Source: Tetracentron sinense (lineage: Eukaryota; Streptophyta; Magnoliopsida; Trochodendrales; Trochodendraceae). From it: DNA of 64,000 bases. The position numbers and the translations under genes were made by a program. Positions 11,258 to 22,599 of this stretch are shown in pieces. The notes beneath the pieces are model-generated. The model was not told the DNA's origin, made no database searches, and worked only from the letters and a program-made list of their open reading frames with translations. Positions within the stretch are counted from its first letter, which is position 1. Every line of letters begins with the position of its first letter. The stretch lies in assembly GCA_015143295.1 (NCBI GenBank), contig CM026560.1:4342501-4406500 (forward strand), in the 5' to 3' direction.

Positions 11258-12726
11258 TATATATATATATATACATATATATGGCCTACTTAGTAGCCCA
11301 TTAATATATATATATATATACTTAGTGCTAAGTAGACCATTAGATTCTATATCTTTATGGGCCTTACAAGCCATTAGGGTTTTCTTTATGGGCCTTACTT
11401 AAATATGTCTATTAGAGTGACTTCGTGGATCTTACCTAAACAAACCCATAAGGGACTATATGTCTTTGTGACTTTACCTAATCAAGCCCATGTCCTACAT
11501 GAAGGACACATGAGATAGGCTATATGTTTGACAACTAAACAAACCCATACCCCCATTGAATGACATAAAAGAGCCTATATTTGTGACACTTCGAAAAGTT
11601 GGTAGGCAAATGCCTTTGTGAATGGAGTAGTGGCCTACCACTTGGAGAAGTAAGAGAACACCCCTAGATAAATGTCTACCCCCACATCCAATCCCTCATT
11701 TTGTCTCCCATAGTGCTTGATCTCTAAACTAAAAAAGAGACAGAGGAGAGAAAGAGAAAGAAAGGGAAGGAAAAAGAGAAAGAGAGAGAGGAAGAAGAGA
11801 AAGAAGAAATTTTGTAGAGATATTTGGGAAAAATTCTGTTAAAGGTAAGAAAATCTGTCCCTTATTATAATTGGAAATTATGAAAGATAATGGGAATTGT
11901 TATATGTGATTGTTACTAGATTTGGAGTAAAGAAATGTATTCATAAAATTCTATAGAAATCTTGTCTTGTATATGAGTTTTGATATTTCATTTGAATGAA
12001 ATATAGTTACAATTTTCGGTGTGAAATTTATAGATTAAGTATATTTGGAAATGAATGTACTGTAGTAAAAATTGCAAGATGATCCAATGGTTAGATTTAT
12101 ATCTAAAAATCTCAGAAGTCAACCTTATAAATCTGTCCTTGACTGTAGTACAGATGACCGCTTATTACTTATGAGCTCATAATTCAGTCAATTCCAATTG
12201 AAGTTACCTCAAATTTTTGCAAGTTTATCCAGACTTCACTATCTTTCCAATAGAACTGGTCTTGTAAAATTCTGAGATAAGAAAGTTTTGTTTTAAAGCA
12301 CATCTTCTCAGGACATGTGTTTTGTCAGTAATTGCAGAAAAAGAAATGGACCCCTGTTCTAGCAGCTATAACTTGCCCATCTAAACTTTGATCTTAGTGA
12401 TTTCAATTGGAAAATATTTCTACTATACGTTAACTTTCAAATAAAGTAAGAATCTAATGGTTGTTTTTAAATATATTAATTTTTAAGTATCAAGTTGTCT
12501 TGTTGGAAATTCTGTATTAAATGTGAGTTTATTGACAAACATGCAACTATTTTACAATTTGTATTGTGAAGTGTTTTCTGATCAATTGAAATGTAAGTAT
12601 GAGAAGTTAGTTTATTAATGTGCAATTTATGAATTGATTATAAATGTGTAATTAAGTTAGGTTTATGAGTAGTTATGTAAAGTAGTAAATATTACCCTTT
12701 GTTTGACATAATATGATGTTGGAATG
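11258..12726. other. Non-coding stretch with TA and purine tracts
   Basis: There is an (AT)n microsatellite at 11256-11285 and 11303-11322, and a purine-only-like GA tract at about 11735-11812 (AGAGAAAGAG repeats). The GA tract leading into AAAGGTAAGAAAATCTG resembles the leader part of an LTR, but no borders are definable. No gene was seen. Confidence 0.45.
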
Positions 12727-12992
12727 AGTGTAATCTAGGAAGCACGGATACTTTGAAAATAGAAACGTACCCGTATCACCGTACCTGTATCTCTGTATCG
12801 GATACGGCACTCAAAGTGAAAACTTAACTGTTTTTCATAATTTCTGCCGTATCGCCGGTATCGCCTTATCTAAGTATCGCCTTTTTTGAAATAAAAATTA
12901 TCACAAGTGAGAATCTTATCCAAAGCTGTAATCCAAAGAAAGAATGCTACATATCAATAAATAAAAAGAGGAACATGACTTCTTCTTGAAAC
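12727..12992. mobile_element. Truncated CGTATCGG-type TIR element scrap
   Basis: Repeated CGTATC/GATACG motifs (GTATCGGATACGG, CCGTATCGCCGGTATCGCC) resemble the subtermini of the element at 51011-54054. The gypsy complex was inserted at 12993, directly after TTCTTGAAAC. Confidence 0.35.
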
Positions 12993-13463
12993 TGTAGAGA
13001 CCCGAATCTTTTCAGGCTTTTTACGCAAGTATTAGGGGTATTATAGTCCTTGTAATGTTTTAATGCTTGTGCAATTATATTTAATTAGTGTGGTGTGATC
13101 TAGGCTTAATCAAAGTTGTAAAGAGAGGGAAGCCTTAACACACTCATAACTTTAGGAAGCTCTAGTTTTGTCACCGTTTATCATAATTGAGTGATTCGTG
13201 TTTAAGGTTTTTCCAAATTTTGAGTCTTAGCTAAGTCAAAAGTGGGTTTTCCAATGTTTTGTCTGCTGAAATTGCAGACCAGTCAGTTTTAGTGCCCATT
13301 TAAACCTTTAAAAACTATAAATTAGGATTTTTATAAAACATCAAAGTTATTCCCCTTCGAAATACAAGTCTAACGTAAGTTAAATTGTCAAAATCCGATG
13401 AGCGAGTGAAAAATTATGATCAAAATACCAAAATGAGGTAAAAATTAATTGGAATCAGGGGCT

Positions 13464-13590
13464 GCAATTTATCGCAATGTGGGTGCGATCGATCGCAATC
13501 TATGTGCTATCGATCACATTCAGTCGATTTCAGGGTTTTTGCTTCGGGTCTAAGTGCAATAGATCGCACTATAGGTGCGATCGATCGCAA
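13464..13590 (+). promoter_or_regulatory. Palindrome array upstream of gypsy LTR 1 TATA box
   Basis: Five 14-bp units start at 13464, 13485, 13506, 13556 and 13577, so spacings are 21, 21, 50 and 21 bp. The second and fifth are perfect TGCGATCGATCGCA. The others are degenerate, mostly through changes at CG dinucleotides (for example TGCAATAGATCGCA). The last unit ends 52 bp before TATAAATA at 13643. LTR 2 (units from 20497) and LTR 3 (from 27688) keep exactly the same spacing. Confidence 0.65.
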
Positions 13591-14478
13591 TCGCACCAGA
13601 ATTTTTTTTTGGTTGCGATTTCGGGGTTTTGAACCCCTAGGCTATAAATAGAGGTTCTATTTGAGGGTTTTAGTGTTCTAAACCATTTTCTAACCTAATT
13701 TGGCAAAGGAAAAGAGGAAACCTAGGGTTTTAAGGGAGAAATTGCTTGCAGAAGAAGGAGATTGCAAGGAGAGCTTGGAGATCTTCCTCAAACCTGCTTG
13801 GGAGCAATTTGGATCCAAGGGAAGGATCCCTAAAGTCGATATACTATCCAAATCAACTATATTATAATTTTTTATGAATGTTAATATGATAGAAATGGTA
13901 GAAATAGAGATTAGATGTATTTTTCCCCAATTTTGTATGAAGTAAGCTATTATGGATAGAAATATGGTTAAATAATGTGAATGGAATGTATGGAGGATGG
14001 GAAATACTATGGAGGATGGGATGAATGTGTGGATGTGGATTGTATTTGAGTTGTATGGATGGATTATGGTTTGATGAAATGTTGGAAATGTGAAGGGCAG
14101 TGGATTCATAATCTATGTACCCAAAATGTTTGTGAAAATGCTTGAGAGGATAAATACTAATATATTACTACGGAATTGTTGGAAATTGATTATAAATTAT
14201 GCTAAAAATCATGATAAGATATATATATGTTATTATTTGTTAAGTTATGCTTAATTACATGCATGGTAATTGATATTCGGAAAAGCAAAAATTTTGAGGA
14301 AAATCTTTCAAACCGGGAATTCTCTAACTATATGGTATGGGACATCATAATGGAGTTTCCATGGTGAGAGATCGGAATCTAAATGATTACCAACTCAAAT
14401 GTTAATTGCGACACTTATGCGCAAACGCACGTGTATGTGAAGATAAGAGTCTCACAAGTCACACATGTAGACCACAAG

Positions 14479-14790
14479 CATAAACATTGCATACGCCTGT
14501 CATTCTGAATAAGCCCAATGAGGGATCTGAATAAGTGCGTGTTCTAAATAAACCGTTCAAGAATCATTAGCATAAGCATGACATACGTTTGACATTTTGA
14601 ATAAGCCCATTGAGGGATCTGAATAAGTGCATGTTCTGAATAAGCTGCTCAAGACTCATAAGCATAAGCATGGCATACGTATAACATTCTGAATAAGCTC
14701 ATTGAGGGATCTAAATAAGTGCATAAGCATCTCACAAGCACGTGTCTCATAAGCATAAGCATCTCATAAGTATGTTGTCTTCTAAGTCTA
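14479..14790 (+). repeat. 92-bp tandem repeat inside gypsy LTR
   Basis: CATAA(A/G)CAT recurs at 14479, 14571 and 14663, an exact 92-bp period. Each unit contains GAATAAGCCCA(A/T)TGAGGGAT or a close variant, and a truncated fourth unit follows. The same repeat is in LTR 2 (about 21506) and LTR 3 (about 28706). It lies about 830 bp downstream of the TATA box, so within the transcribed part of the LTR. Confidence 0.8.
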
Positions 14791-15360
14791 AGGTTCTCAC
14801 AAGTATTCGAGTCAAGATGATGATATGATGTATATGAGCACATGTTCTTCCGCACATTGATTATGTTATTATGCTATTGGATATGGTTCTAACTAAGTGC
14901 AGGTATACTATGTTGTTAGTTGGATTTTATATACACCGAGTACTTTTGTACTTAGCCAGACTTTTATCATGGTAGGTTTAGAGTAGGAGCATACGGCGGA
15001 GCCGTGGATTGAGGAGGCTTATATCGAAGGAGGAGAAGAAGGTGAGCCCATCGAGGAAGGAGCCAGGGTCTTGGGTGGCTACACCTATTAGTTTATGTTT
15101 TTTTTGGTTGAAGGATTTTGTAATAGACATTTTAGATGATGTTGCTCATTAGATTACTTTACAGTGGGTATTAGTGAGTGGTTATGTTGAGCATAGACTT
15201 GAGCAGGATGACTTGGTTTTATATATATCGAAATTTTATTACTCTCATTTTTGGAGACTCGTGTAGTATGCCTTGTATGTATGGATTTTTAAGCAGGTTA
15301 AGGAAATGTGACGATTCCAAAGTCCTATTTTAGCCTTGTAGGATTTTGGGGTTACAGAGG

Positions 15361-15372
15361 TGGTATCAAAGC
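15361..15372 (+). promoter_or_regulatory. Primer-binding site, gypsy copy A
   Basis: TGGTATCAAAGC follows the LTR 1 end after GAGG, matching initiator Met-tRNA priming. Copy B has TGGTATCAAAAC at 22404-22415. Confidence 0.85.
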
Positions 15373-15557
15373 GCAAGGCATTAGAGTCCTTAGGGCTAAG
15401 GTATTAAGCATAGGATAAGGGGATTTGTCTAACTTAGGAAGGCAACATCAAGTCTAGGACTTAGACTAGTCTTAAGTTTAAGTTGAAAGCTATCAATATC
15501 TTTTGAATGATTTCTAAGAGATGTGTGGTTTATCATTGACTTCAGGATTTGCAAGTT

Positions 15558-16719
15558 ATGAGGAGAGGTGCGAGGAATAATAGGAATGGAGGAGACAGTG
15601 TGATTGATGGGGATACTCCAGATGGTGCCCGCCAGCCCAATGAGAGTCGGGCTATGGAGGCTATTACAAAAGCCATGACTAAAATCATGGCGCAGCAGAC
15701 TGCCTTGCTAGCAGCCAGGTAAGAGAGGCCAGCTGAGGTACACCCACCCCGACATCATAGAGTGGAAGCATTCAGGAGGATGGTTCCTCCAGCTTTTTGT
15801 GGGAGTACTGATCCTTTGGTAGCTGAGTGGTGGATCATACAGATAGGGAAGATATTCTCTGTGCTCGAGCCTACCGAGAATCAGAGAGTGAAGTGGGCCT
15901 CCTTTGTCATGGAAGGAGAGGCGAAACATTGGTGGAGGTCCACGACCAGGAAGAGAAATGAAGAGAGAGTAGGATAGTCATGGACATGGGGAGAGTTCCT
16001 CGATGTATTTTATGAGTAGTACTTCCCGACTTCAGTGAGAGAGCTGAAGGAGATTGAGTTTTTCACTCTACAGTAAGGGAGCATGTCAGTGGCCGAGTAT
16101 GAGGCCAAGTTCACTGAGCTGTCTAGGTACGTGCCTCATTTGATTACCACAAAAAGCATGAAGGCGAGGAGATTTGAGAGGGGTCTCAGAGACTACATTA
16201 GGGATAGGGTTGAGATCCTGCATCTTGAGACTTGCTGGGAAGTTAGTGAGAGAGATTTGATCGCCGAGAGGAGATCGGCGGAGTTTTTGAGGAAGAGAGG
16301 AATGCAGATAGATAGACAAAGACTGCAGGACAAGAGGCCAAGGACATCAGGTCCAATGCCGATTGCTAGGCCTACCTCATATCAGAGGCCTACTCAAGTT
16401 GCCCCACCTACTGCTGGGACTCAGTTGTATGATGTATGCAGCCAGTATGGAAAGAGGCACAGAGCAGGAGAGTGTAGGGCAATTACTGGAGGTTGTTTTC
16501 ATTGTGGAGATGTTTCACACCGTATGCAAGATTGCCTAATCCGCATTCAGCAGGGGTTTCAGCCGACCCAGCCACAGGGAATCAGGCCACCGATGAGGCA
16601 GCCGATGCAGCAGAGGCCACCCCAGGGCCCGAGACCACAACAGCCGCGCCAGCCAGCTCAGGGTCGGGTGTTTGCCACATCGGAGCAGGATGCATAGGCG
16701 TCCGATGACGTTGTGCAGG
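15558..16719 (+). pseudogene. Gypsy copy A gag
   Basis: The frame opens with ATG at 15558 (MRRGARNNRNGG), in the same frame as the long open stretch at 16083-16697. It includes the retrotransposon Gag core (WASFVMEGEAKHWW, then SVAEYEAKFTELSRYVPH) and a CCHC knuckle with CFHCGDVSHRMQDC near 16495-16536. A Gln/Pro/Arg-rich tail follows. At least five in-frame stops interrupt it (about 15720, 15975, 16017, 16074 and 16693). The last one is shared with copy B, so it predates the duplication or was spread by conversion. Confidence 0.85.
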
Positions 16720-16862
16720 GTACGTGTATTTTTGATTTAGTTAATTAAAATGTTATTATGATGCTATGTATGTGATGTTAAATATTATACATGAATATAC
16801 TTGATGTATGATGTATGTATATATTCATGATTTGACAAAATTAGTTTTGTGTATTAATTCAG
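16720..16862 (+). other. Putative GT-AG intron between gag and protease (copy A)
   Basis: Gag ends ...GTTGTGCAGG, followed by GTACGT, and the AT-rich segment ends TGTATTAATTCAG before GCTCATTG. Removing exactly these 143 bp joins VVQ-G to SLLINDFLAHVLIDTG in the Gag frame, restoring the usual Gag-protease junction of this lineage. Without removal the frame stops within about 10 codons. The same segment lies at 23783-23925 in copy B. Confidence 0.6.
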
Positions 16863-19800
16863 GCTCATTGTTGATAAATGATTTTCTCGCTCATGTATTG
16901 ATCGATACTGGGTCTACTCACTCCTTCGTCACACCTAGTTTTGCACGAGAGTTTTTGATGGAGTCAAGTTTGTTAGACCGTGAATTGTCGATCGTCATTC
17001 CTGTTGGTAGTTCAGTCATCACCGATAAGGTCTATCGAGCTTGTGATATTCGAATAGGTCAGAGAGAAATGCCAGCCGATCTGATTGTCCTTGAATTCCA
17101 AGACTTCGACGTCATATTAGGCATGGATTAACTTTCCAAATATCATGGGCATTTGATTTTTTTTGGGAAGGTAGTCAACTTTAGGCCAATCAGTGAGCCC
17201 TCTTTTCGTTTCCAAGGGTTGAAGAAGAAAGACTTAGCTCGTTTTGCGGCATTGAGTCTTTCTATCTCGGAAGCATCAAATTCCTCAAGTATCCCTATTG
17301 TAGAGGAATTCATTATTGTCTTTCCAAAAAACTTGTGGGATTCACCGCCGGATAGAGAAGTAGAGTTTACAATTGAGTTAGCTCCGGGTATGGTACCCAT
17401 CTATAAAGCTCCATATAGGATGGCTCCAGCAGAGTTGAAAGAGCTAAATGAGCAGATTGATGAATTGCTTGATCTTGGATTTATCCGCCCAAGTGTATCA
17501 CCTTAGGGAGCTACGACATTATTTGTGAAGAAGAAAGATGGTTCGATGAGGATGTGCATCGACTATCGGCAATTAAACAAAGTCACTATCAAGAACAATA
17601 TCCTTTACCAAGGATCGATGGTTTGTTTGATCAGTTGTATGGAGCAAAGTATTTCTCCAAATTGATTTAAGGTCGGGCTACCATCAGTTGAAGATTAAAG
17701 TGGATGATATCCCCAAGACTGCTTTCCGAACCAGATATGGGCATTTTGAATATTTAGTCATGCTGTTTGGTTTGACAAATGCTCCGGCAGCATTCATGGA
17801 TCTCATTAACAGAATCTGCAAGCCGACTCTTAATCGCTTTGTGATTGTGTTCGTGGATGATATTCTAGTGTACTCCAGGACACAGAAGGAGCATGAGATG
17901 CACCTCTGTGTCACACTGAAAACACTCCGTGAGCATAAGCTATATGCTAAGCTCAGTAAGTGCGAGTTTTGGCTAGAAAAGTTAGCATTTCTAGGCCATG
18001 TAGTGTCGACAGAGGGGATTTCAGTTAATCCTGCCAAGATAGAAGCAGTGGAAGGATGGGGAAGGCCAAAGAGTGTTACAGAGGTTCGAAGCTTCTTGGG
18101 CCTAGCTAGATATTATCAGAGATTTGTAGAAGGATTTTTCAGCTTGGCAGCTCCACTCACTCACCTAACTCGAAAGAACACCAAATTCGAGTGGAATGAG
18201 AAATGTGAGAAGAGTTTCCTTGAGTTGAAGAAGCGTCTCACCACCACTCCGATCTTGACTGTTCCATCCGGTAGTGAAGGTTTTTTGTTGTATACGCCTC
18301 ACTCATTGAGTTAGGTTGTGTTCTTATGCAACACGGGAAGGTGATTGCCTATGCTTCGCGGCAGTTGAAAGACCATGAGAAGAATTGTCCTACCCATGAT
18401 TTGGAGTTAGCAGCTTTAGTCTTTGCTCTCAAGATCTAGAGACACTACTTGTACGGTGCGTAGTTTGAAGTATTCACCGATCATAAGAGTCTAAAGTATT
18501 TCTTCTCGTAGAAAGAGATTAATTTGAGGTAACGCCGTTGGGTGGAATTCCCCAAGGATTATGATTGCTCTATCCAGTACTACCTAGGGAAAGCAAATGT
18601 GGTGGCAGATGCTTTAAGTAGGCGATTTACTGGGTTCTTGGCACACTTGATGGTCAAAGAATGGAAGCTATTTGAAGGAGTGTCTAGCCTTGATGCGGGT
18701 TTCAGTGTTGTAACGTTTGGAGCTTTGTTGGCTAACATTATGGTCAGGCCAACCTTATTGGACAGGATTAAAGACCTGCAGTGGAATGATGGAGAACTGC
18801 ACGCTGCCATGAATAAGTCGCTTAGCAGTGGGTTTGAGGATTTCTCTTGGAGAGATGGTGGAGTTTGTTTCAAGGGTTTCTCTTAAGAAGTTTTTCTGGT
18901 GGAAGAAGGATGTGGCTACCTTTGTATCCAAGTGTTTGGTGTGTCAGCAAGTGAAGGCCGAACACAGGAGACCGGCAGGACTTCTTCAGTCTCTTCCTAT
19001 TCCCGAGTGGAAGTGGGAAAATATCTCCATGGATTTCATTGTTGGTTTGCCAAAGACGGCCAAGAACTTTGATGCCATTTGGGTTGTGGTTGACCGATTG
19101 ACTAAGTCAGCTCATTTTCTTCCATATCGGACCACTTTCAACTCCAATCAATTGGCTAACCTCTATATCAAGGAGATAGTCCGTTTGCATGGAGTGCCAG
19201 TTAGCATTGTTTCTGATCGAGACCCGGATTTACAATCCAGATTTTGGAAGATTTTCAGCAGTGTCATGAGTTCCCGTTTAGAATTTCAGTACGACATTTC
19301 ATCCGTAGACCAGATGGACAAACTGAAAGGGTAAACCAGATCATAGAGGACATGCTACGGGCTTGCATGTGTAGACTTCCAGGGCAGTTGGGATGATCAC
19401 TTGCCGTTGGTTGAGTTGCCTACAACAATAGCTATCAGGCGAGTGTTTGAAATGGCTCTAGTCGAAGCACTCTATGGGAGAAGTTGTCATTACACTTTTG
19501 TGTTGGGGATGAAAGTTGGGCGAGCAGAAAGCTTCTGGGTCCCCGAGCTCGTTGGTCAGACTGTGGATAGACTTCAGTTGATCGGGGAGAGGTTGAAAAG
19601 CAGCTCAAAGTCAGGCAGAAAATGCGATGCCGATACTCGCATGAGGGATTCTTGAGTGTCCAAGTCGGAGATTTTGTGTTTGTCAAGACTCTCACCTACG
19701 AAGGGGTGGATGAGATTCGGCAAGAGGGGCAAGCATCAGTCCGAGTATGTGGATCTTTTGAGATCATACCCACCCCAGGGTCATAGAAGTTGCTTACCGA

Positions 19801-19986
19801 GTCAACTTTAACCACTCACATGGCAGGTGTGGCATAATGTCTTCACATCTCTATGTAGAGGAAGTATATTTCGGATCCGTCACATGTCATTCATTTGGAT
19901 CCCTTGGAAATTCGGGAAGATTTGACTCTAGTGGAGCAATGGGCTAAAATCTTGGACCGGAAGGAGCAAGTCTTGCATTCTAAGGC
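16863..19986 (+). pseudogene. Gypsy copy A pol: protease, RT, RNase H, integrase
   Basis: Protease carries the aspartic motif LIDTGSTHSFV (about 16893-16925) and stops at 17129. Reverse transcriptase follows with [15 protein letters not shown] and the catalytic FVDDILVYS (about 17850). RNase H has lost its DASLIGLG-type active-site segment through a deletion near 18290. Integrase shows the zinc-finger part CLVCQQVKAEHRRPAG (about 18930) and core (MDFIVGLPK, VVVDRLTKSAHF, SIVSDRD). Frameshifts and stops are frequent, and from about 19200 many single-base insertions relative to copy B appear. It is cut at 19986 inside the chromodomain region, with no polypurine tract. Confidence 0.85.
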
Positions 19987-20029
19987 CATATCAATAAATA
20001 AAAAGAGGAACATGACTTCTTCTTGAAAC
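19987..20029 (+). repeat. Duplicated 43-bp host flank
   Basis: This 43-bp segment starts CATATCAATAAATAAAAAG and ends TCTTGAAAC. It is an exact copy of the DNA left of LTR 1 (12950-12992). It replaces the polypurine tract expected before LTR 2, and marks the breakpoint of the 7-kb duplication. Confidence 0.9.
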
Positions 20030-22399
20030 TGTAGAGACCGAATCTTTTCAGGCTTTTTACGCAAGTATTAGGGGTATTATAGTCCTTGTAATGTTTTAAT
20101 GCTTGTGCAATTATATTTAATTAGTGTGGTGTGATCTAGGCTTAATCAAAGTTGTAAAGAGAGGGAAGCCTTAACACACTCATAACTTTAGGAAGCTCTA
20201 GTTTTGTCAACGTTTATCATAATTGAGTGATTCGTGTTTAAGGTTTTTCCAAATTTTGAGTCTAAGCTAAGTCAAAAGTGGGTTTTCCAATGTTTTGTCT
20301 GCTGAAATTGCAGAACAGTCAGTTTTAGTGCCCATTTAAACCTTTAAAACTATAAATTAGGATTTTATAAAACATCAAAGTTATTCCCCTTCGAAATACA
20401 AGTCTAACGTAAGTTAAATTGTCAAAATCCGATGAGCGAGTGAAAAATTATGATCAAAATACCAAAATGAGGTAAAAATTAATTGGAATCAGGGGCTGCA
20501 ATTTATCGCAATGTGGGTGCGATCGATCGCAATCTATGTGCTATCGATCACATTCAGTCGATTTCAGGGTTTTTGCTTCGGGTCTAAGTGCAATAGATCG
20601 CACTATAGGTGCGATCGATCGCAATCGCACCAGAATTTTTTTTTGGTTGCGATTTCGGGGTTTTGAACCCCTAGGCTATAAATAGAGGTTCTATTTGAGG
20701 GTTTTAGTGTTCTAAACCATTTTCTAACCTAATTTGGCAAAGGAAAAGAGGAAACCTAGGGTTTTAAGGGAGAAATTGCTTGCAGAAGAAGGAGATTGCA
20801 AGGAGAGCTTGGAGATCTTCCTCAAACCTGCTTGGGAGCAATTGGATCCAAGGGAGGATCCCTAAAGTCGATATACTATCCAAATCAACTATATTATAAT
20901 TTTTTATGAATGTTAATATGATAGAAATGGTAGAAATAGAGATTAGATGTATTTTTCCCCAATTTGTATGAAGTAAGCTATTATGGATAGAAATATGGTT
21001 AATAATGTGAATGGAATGTATGGAGGATGGGAAATACTATGGAGGATGGGATGAATGTGTGGATGTGGATTGTATTTGAGTTGTATGGATGGATTATGGT
21101 TTGATGAAATGTTGGAAATGTGAAGGGCAGTGGATTCATAATCTATGTACCCAAAATGTTTGTGAAAATGCTTGAGAGGATAAATACTAATATATTACTA
21201 CGGAATTGTTGGAAATTGATTATAAATTATGCTAAAAATCATGATAAGATATATATATGTTATTATTTGTTAAGTTATGCTTAATTACTAGCATGGTAAT
21301 TGATATTCGGAAAAGCAAAAATTTTGAGGAAAATCTTTCAAACCGGGAATTCTCTAACTATATGGTATGGGACATCATAATGGAGTTTCCATGGTGAGAG
21401 ATCGGAATCTAAATGATTACCAACTCAAATGTAATTGCGACACTTATGCGCAAACGCACGTGTATGTGAAGATAAGAGTCTCACAAGTCACACATGTAGA
21501 CCACAAGCATAAACATTGCATACGCCTGTCATTCTGAATAAGCCCAATGAGGGATCTGAATAAGTGCGTGTTCTAAATAAACCGTTCAAGAATCTTAGCA
21601 TAAGCATGACATACGTTTGACATTTGAATAAGCCCATTGAGGGATCTGAATAAGTGCATGTTCTGAATAAGCTGCTCAAGACTCATAAGCATAAGCATGG
21701 CATACGTATAACATTCTGAATAAGCTCATTGAGGGATCTAAATAAGTGCATAAGCATCTCACAAGCACGTGTCTCATAAGCATAAGCATCTCATAAGTAT
21801 GTTGTCTTCTAAGTCTAAGGTTCTCACAAGTATTCGAGTCAAGATGATGATATGATGTATATGAGCACATGTTCTTCCGCACATTGATTATGTTATTATG
21901 CTATTGGATATGGTTCTAACTAAGTGCAGGTATACTATGTTGTTAGTTGGATTTTATATACACCGAGTACTTTTGTACTTAGCCAGACTTTTATCATGGT
22001 AGGTTTAGAGTAGGAGCATACGGCGGAGCCGTGGATTGAGGAGGCATACGTCGAAGGAGGAGAAGAAGGTGAACCTTTAGAGGAAGGAGCCAGGGGTTTT
22101 GATGGCTACCCCTACTAGTTTATGTTTTTTTTTGGTTGAAGGAATTTTAATAGACTTTTAGATGATGTTACTTTTTAGATTACTTTACAGTTGGGTATTA
22201 GACTATTTGTTTATTATGGGTGGTTATGTTGAGCATATACTTGAGCAGGATGACTTGGTTTTATATATATCGAAATTTTATTACTCTCATTTTTGGAGAC
22301 TTGTGTAGTATGCTTTGTATGCATGGATTTTAAGTAGGTTTAAGTAATGTAACGATTCCAAAGTCCTATTTTTAGCCTTAGGATTTTGTGGTCGTTACA
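20030..22399 (+). repeat. Gypsy LTR 2 (chimeric)
   Basis: From 20030 to about 22053 it matches LTR 1 nearly perfectly, apart from about ten 1-base deletions, mostly in homopolymers (for example AGAGACCGAATC against AGAGACCCGAATC). From about 22053 it switches to an LTR 3-like sequence, including TATTAGACTATTTG. Palindromes start at 20497, 20518, 20539, 20589 and 20610, and TATAAATA lies at 20677-20684. Confidence 0.85.
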
Positions 22400-22599
22400 G
22401 AGGTGGTATCAAAACCCAAGGCATTAGAGTCCTAAGGGCTAAGGTATTAAGCATAGGATAAAGGGATTTGTTTAACTTAGGAAGGCAACATCAAGTCTAG
22501 GACTTAGACTAGTCTTAAGTTTAAGTTGAGAGTTATCAATATCTTTTGAATGATTTCTAAGAGATGACTGGTTTTGATTGACTTCAGGAATTACAAGTT

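Larger units (their letters stand above)
12993..15356 (+). repeat. Gypsy LTR 1 (2,364 bp)
   Basis: It starts TGTAGAGACCCGAATC and ends GTTACA, 4 nt before the primer-binding site at 15361. It contains a palindrome array (13464-13590), a TATA box (TATAAATA, 13643-13650) and three 92-bp tandem units from 14479. Its first 2.03 kb match LTR 2 almost perfectly. Its last 330 bp are clearly different from LTR 2 and LTR 3, lacking the TATTAGACTATTTG stretch both of them have. Confidence 0.9.

Noticed and set aside
13690-14109. 139-codon minus-strand open frame in the gypsy LTR
   Set aside because: It is antisense within an LTR, has only a low-complexity Ile/Ser/His composition, and is broken by small changes in LTR 2 and LTR 3.
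14479-14790. CRISPR-like direct repeats
   Set aside because: The 92-bp units are contiguous with no unique spacers and lie in a plant LTR. The same applies to the repeats at 41790-42790 and 60561-60710.
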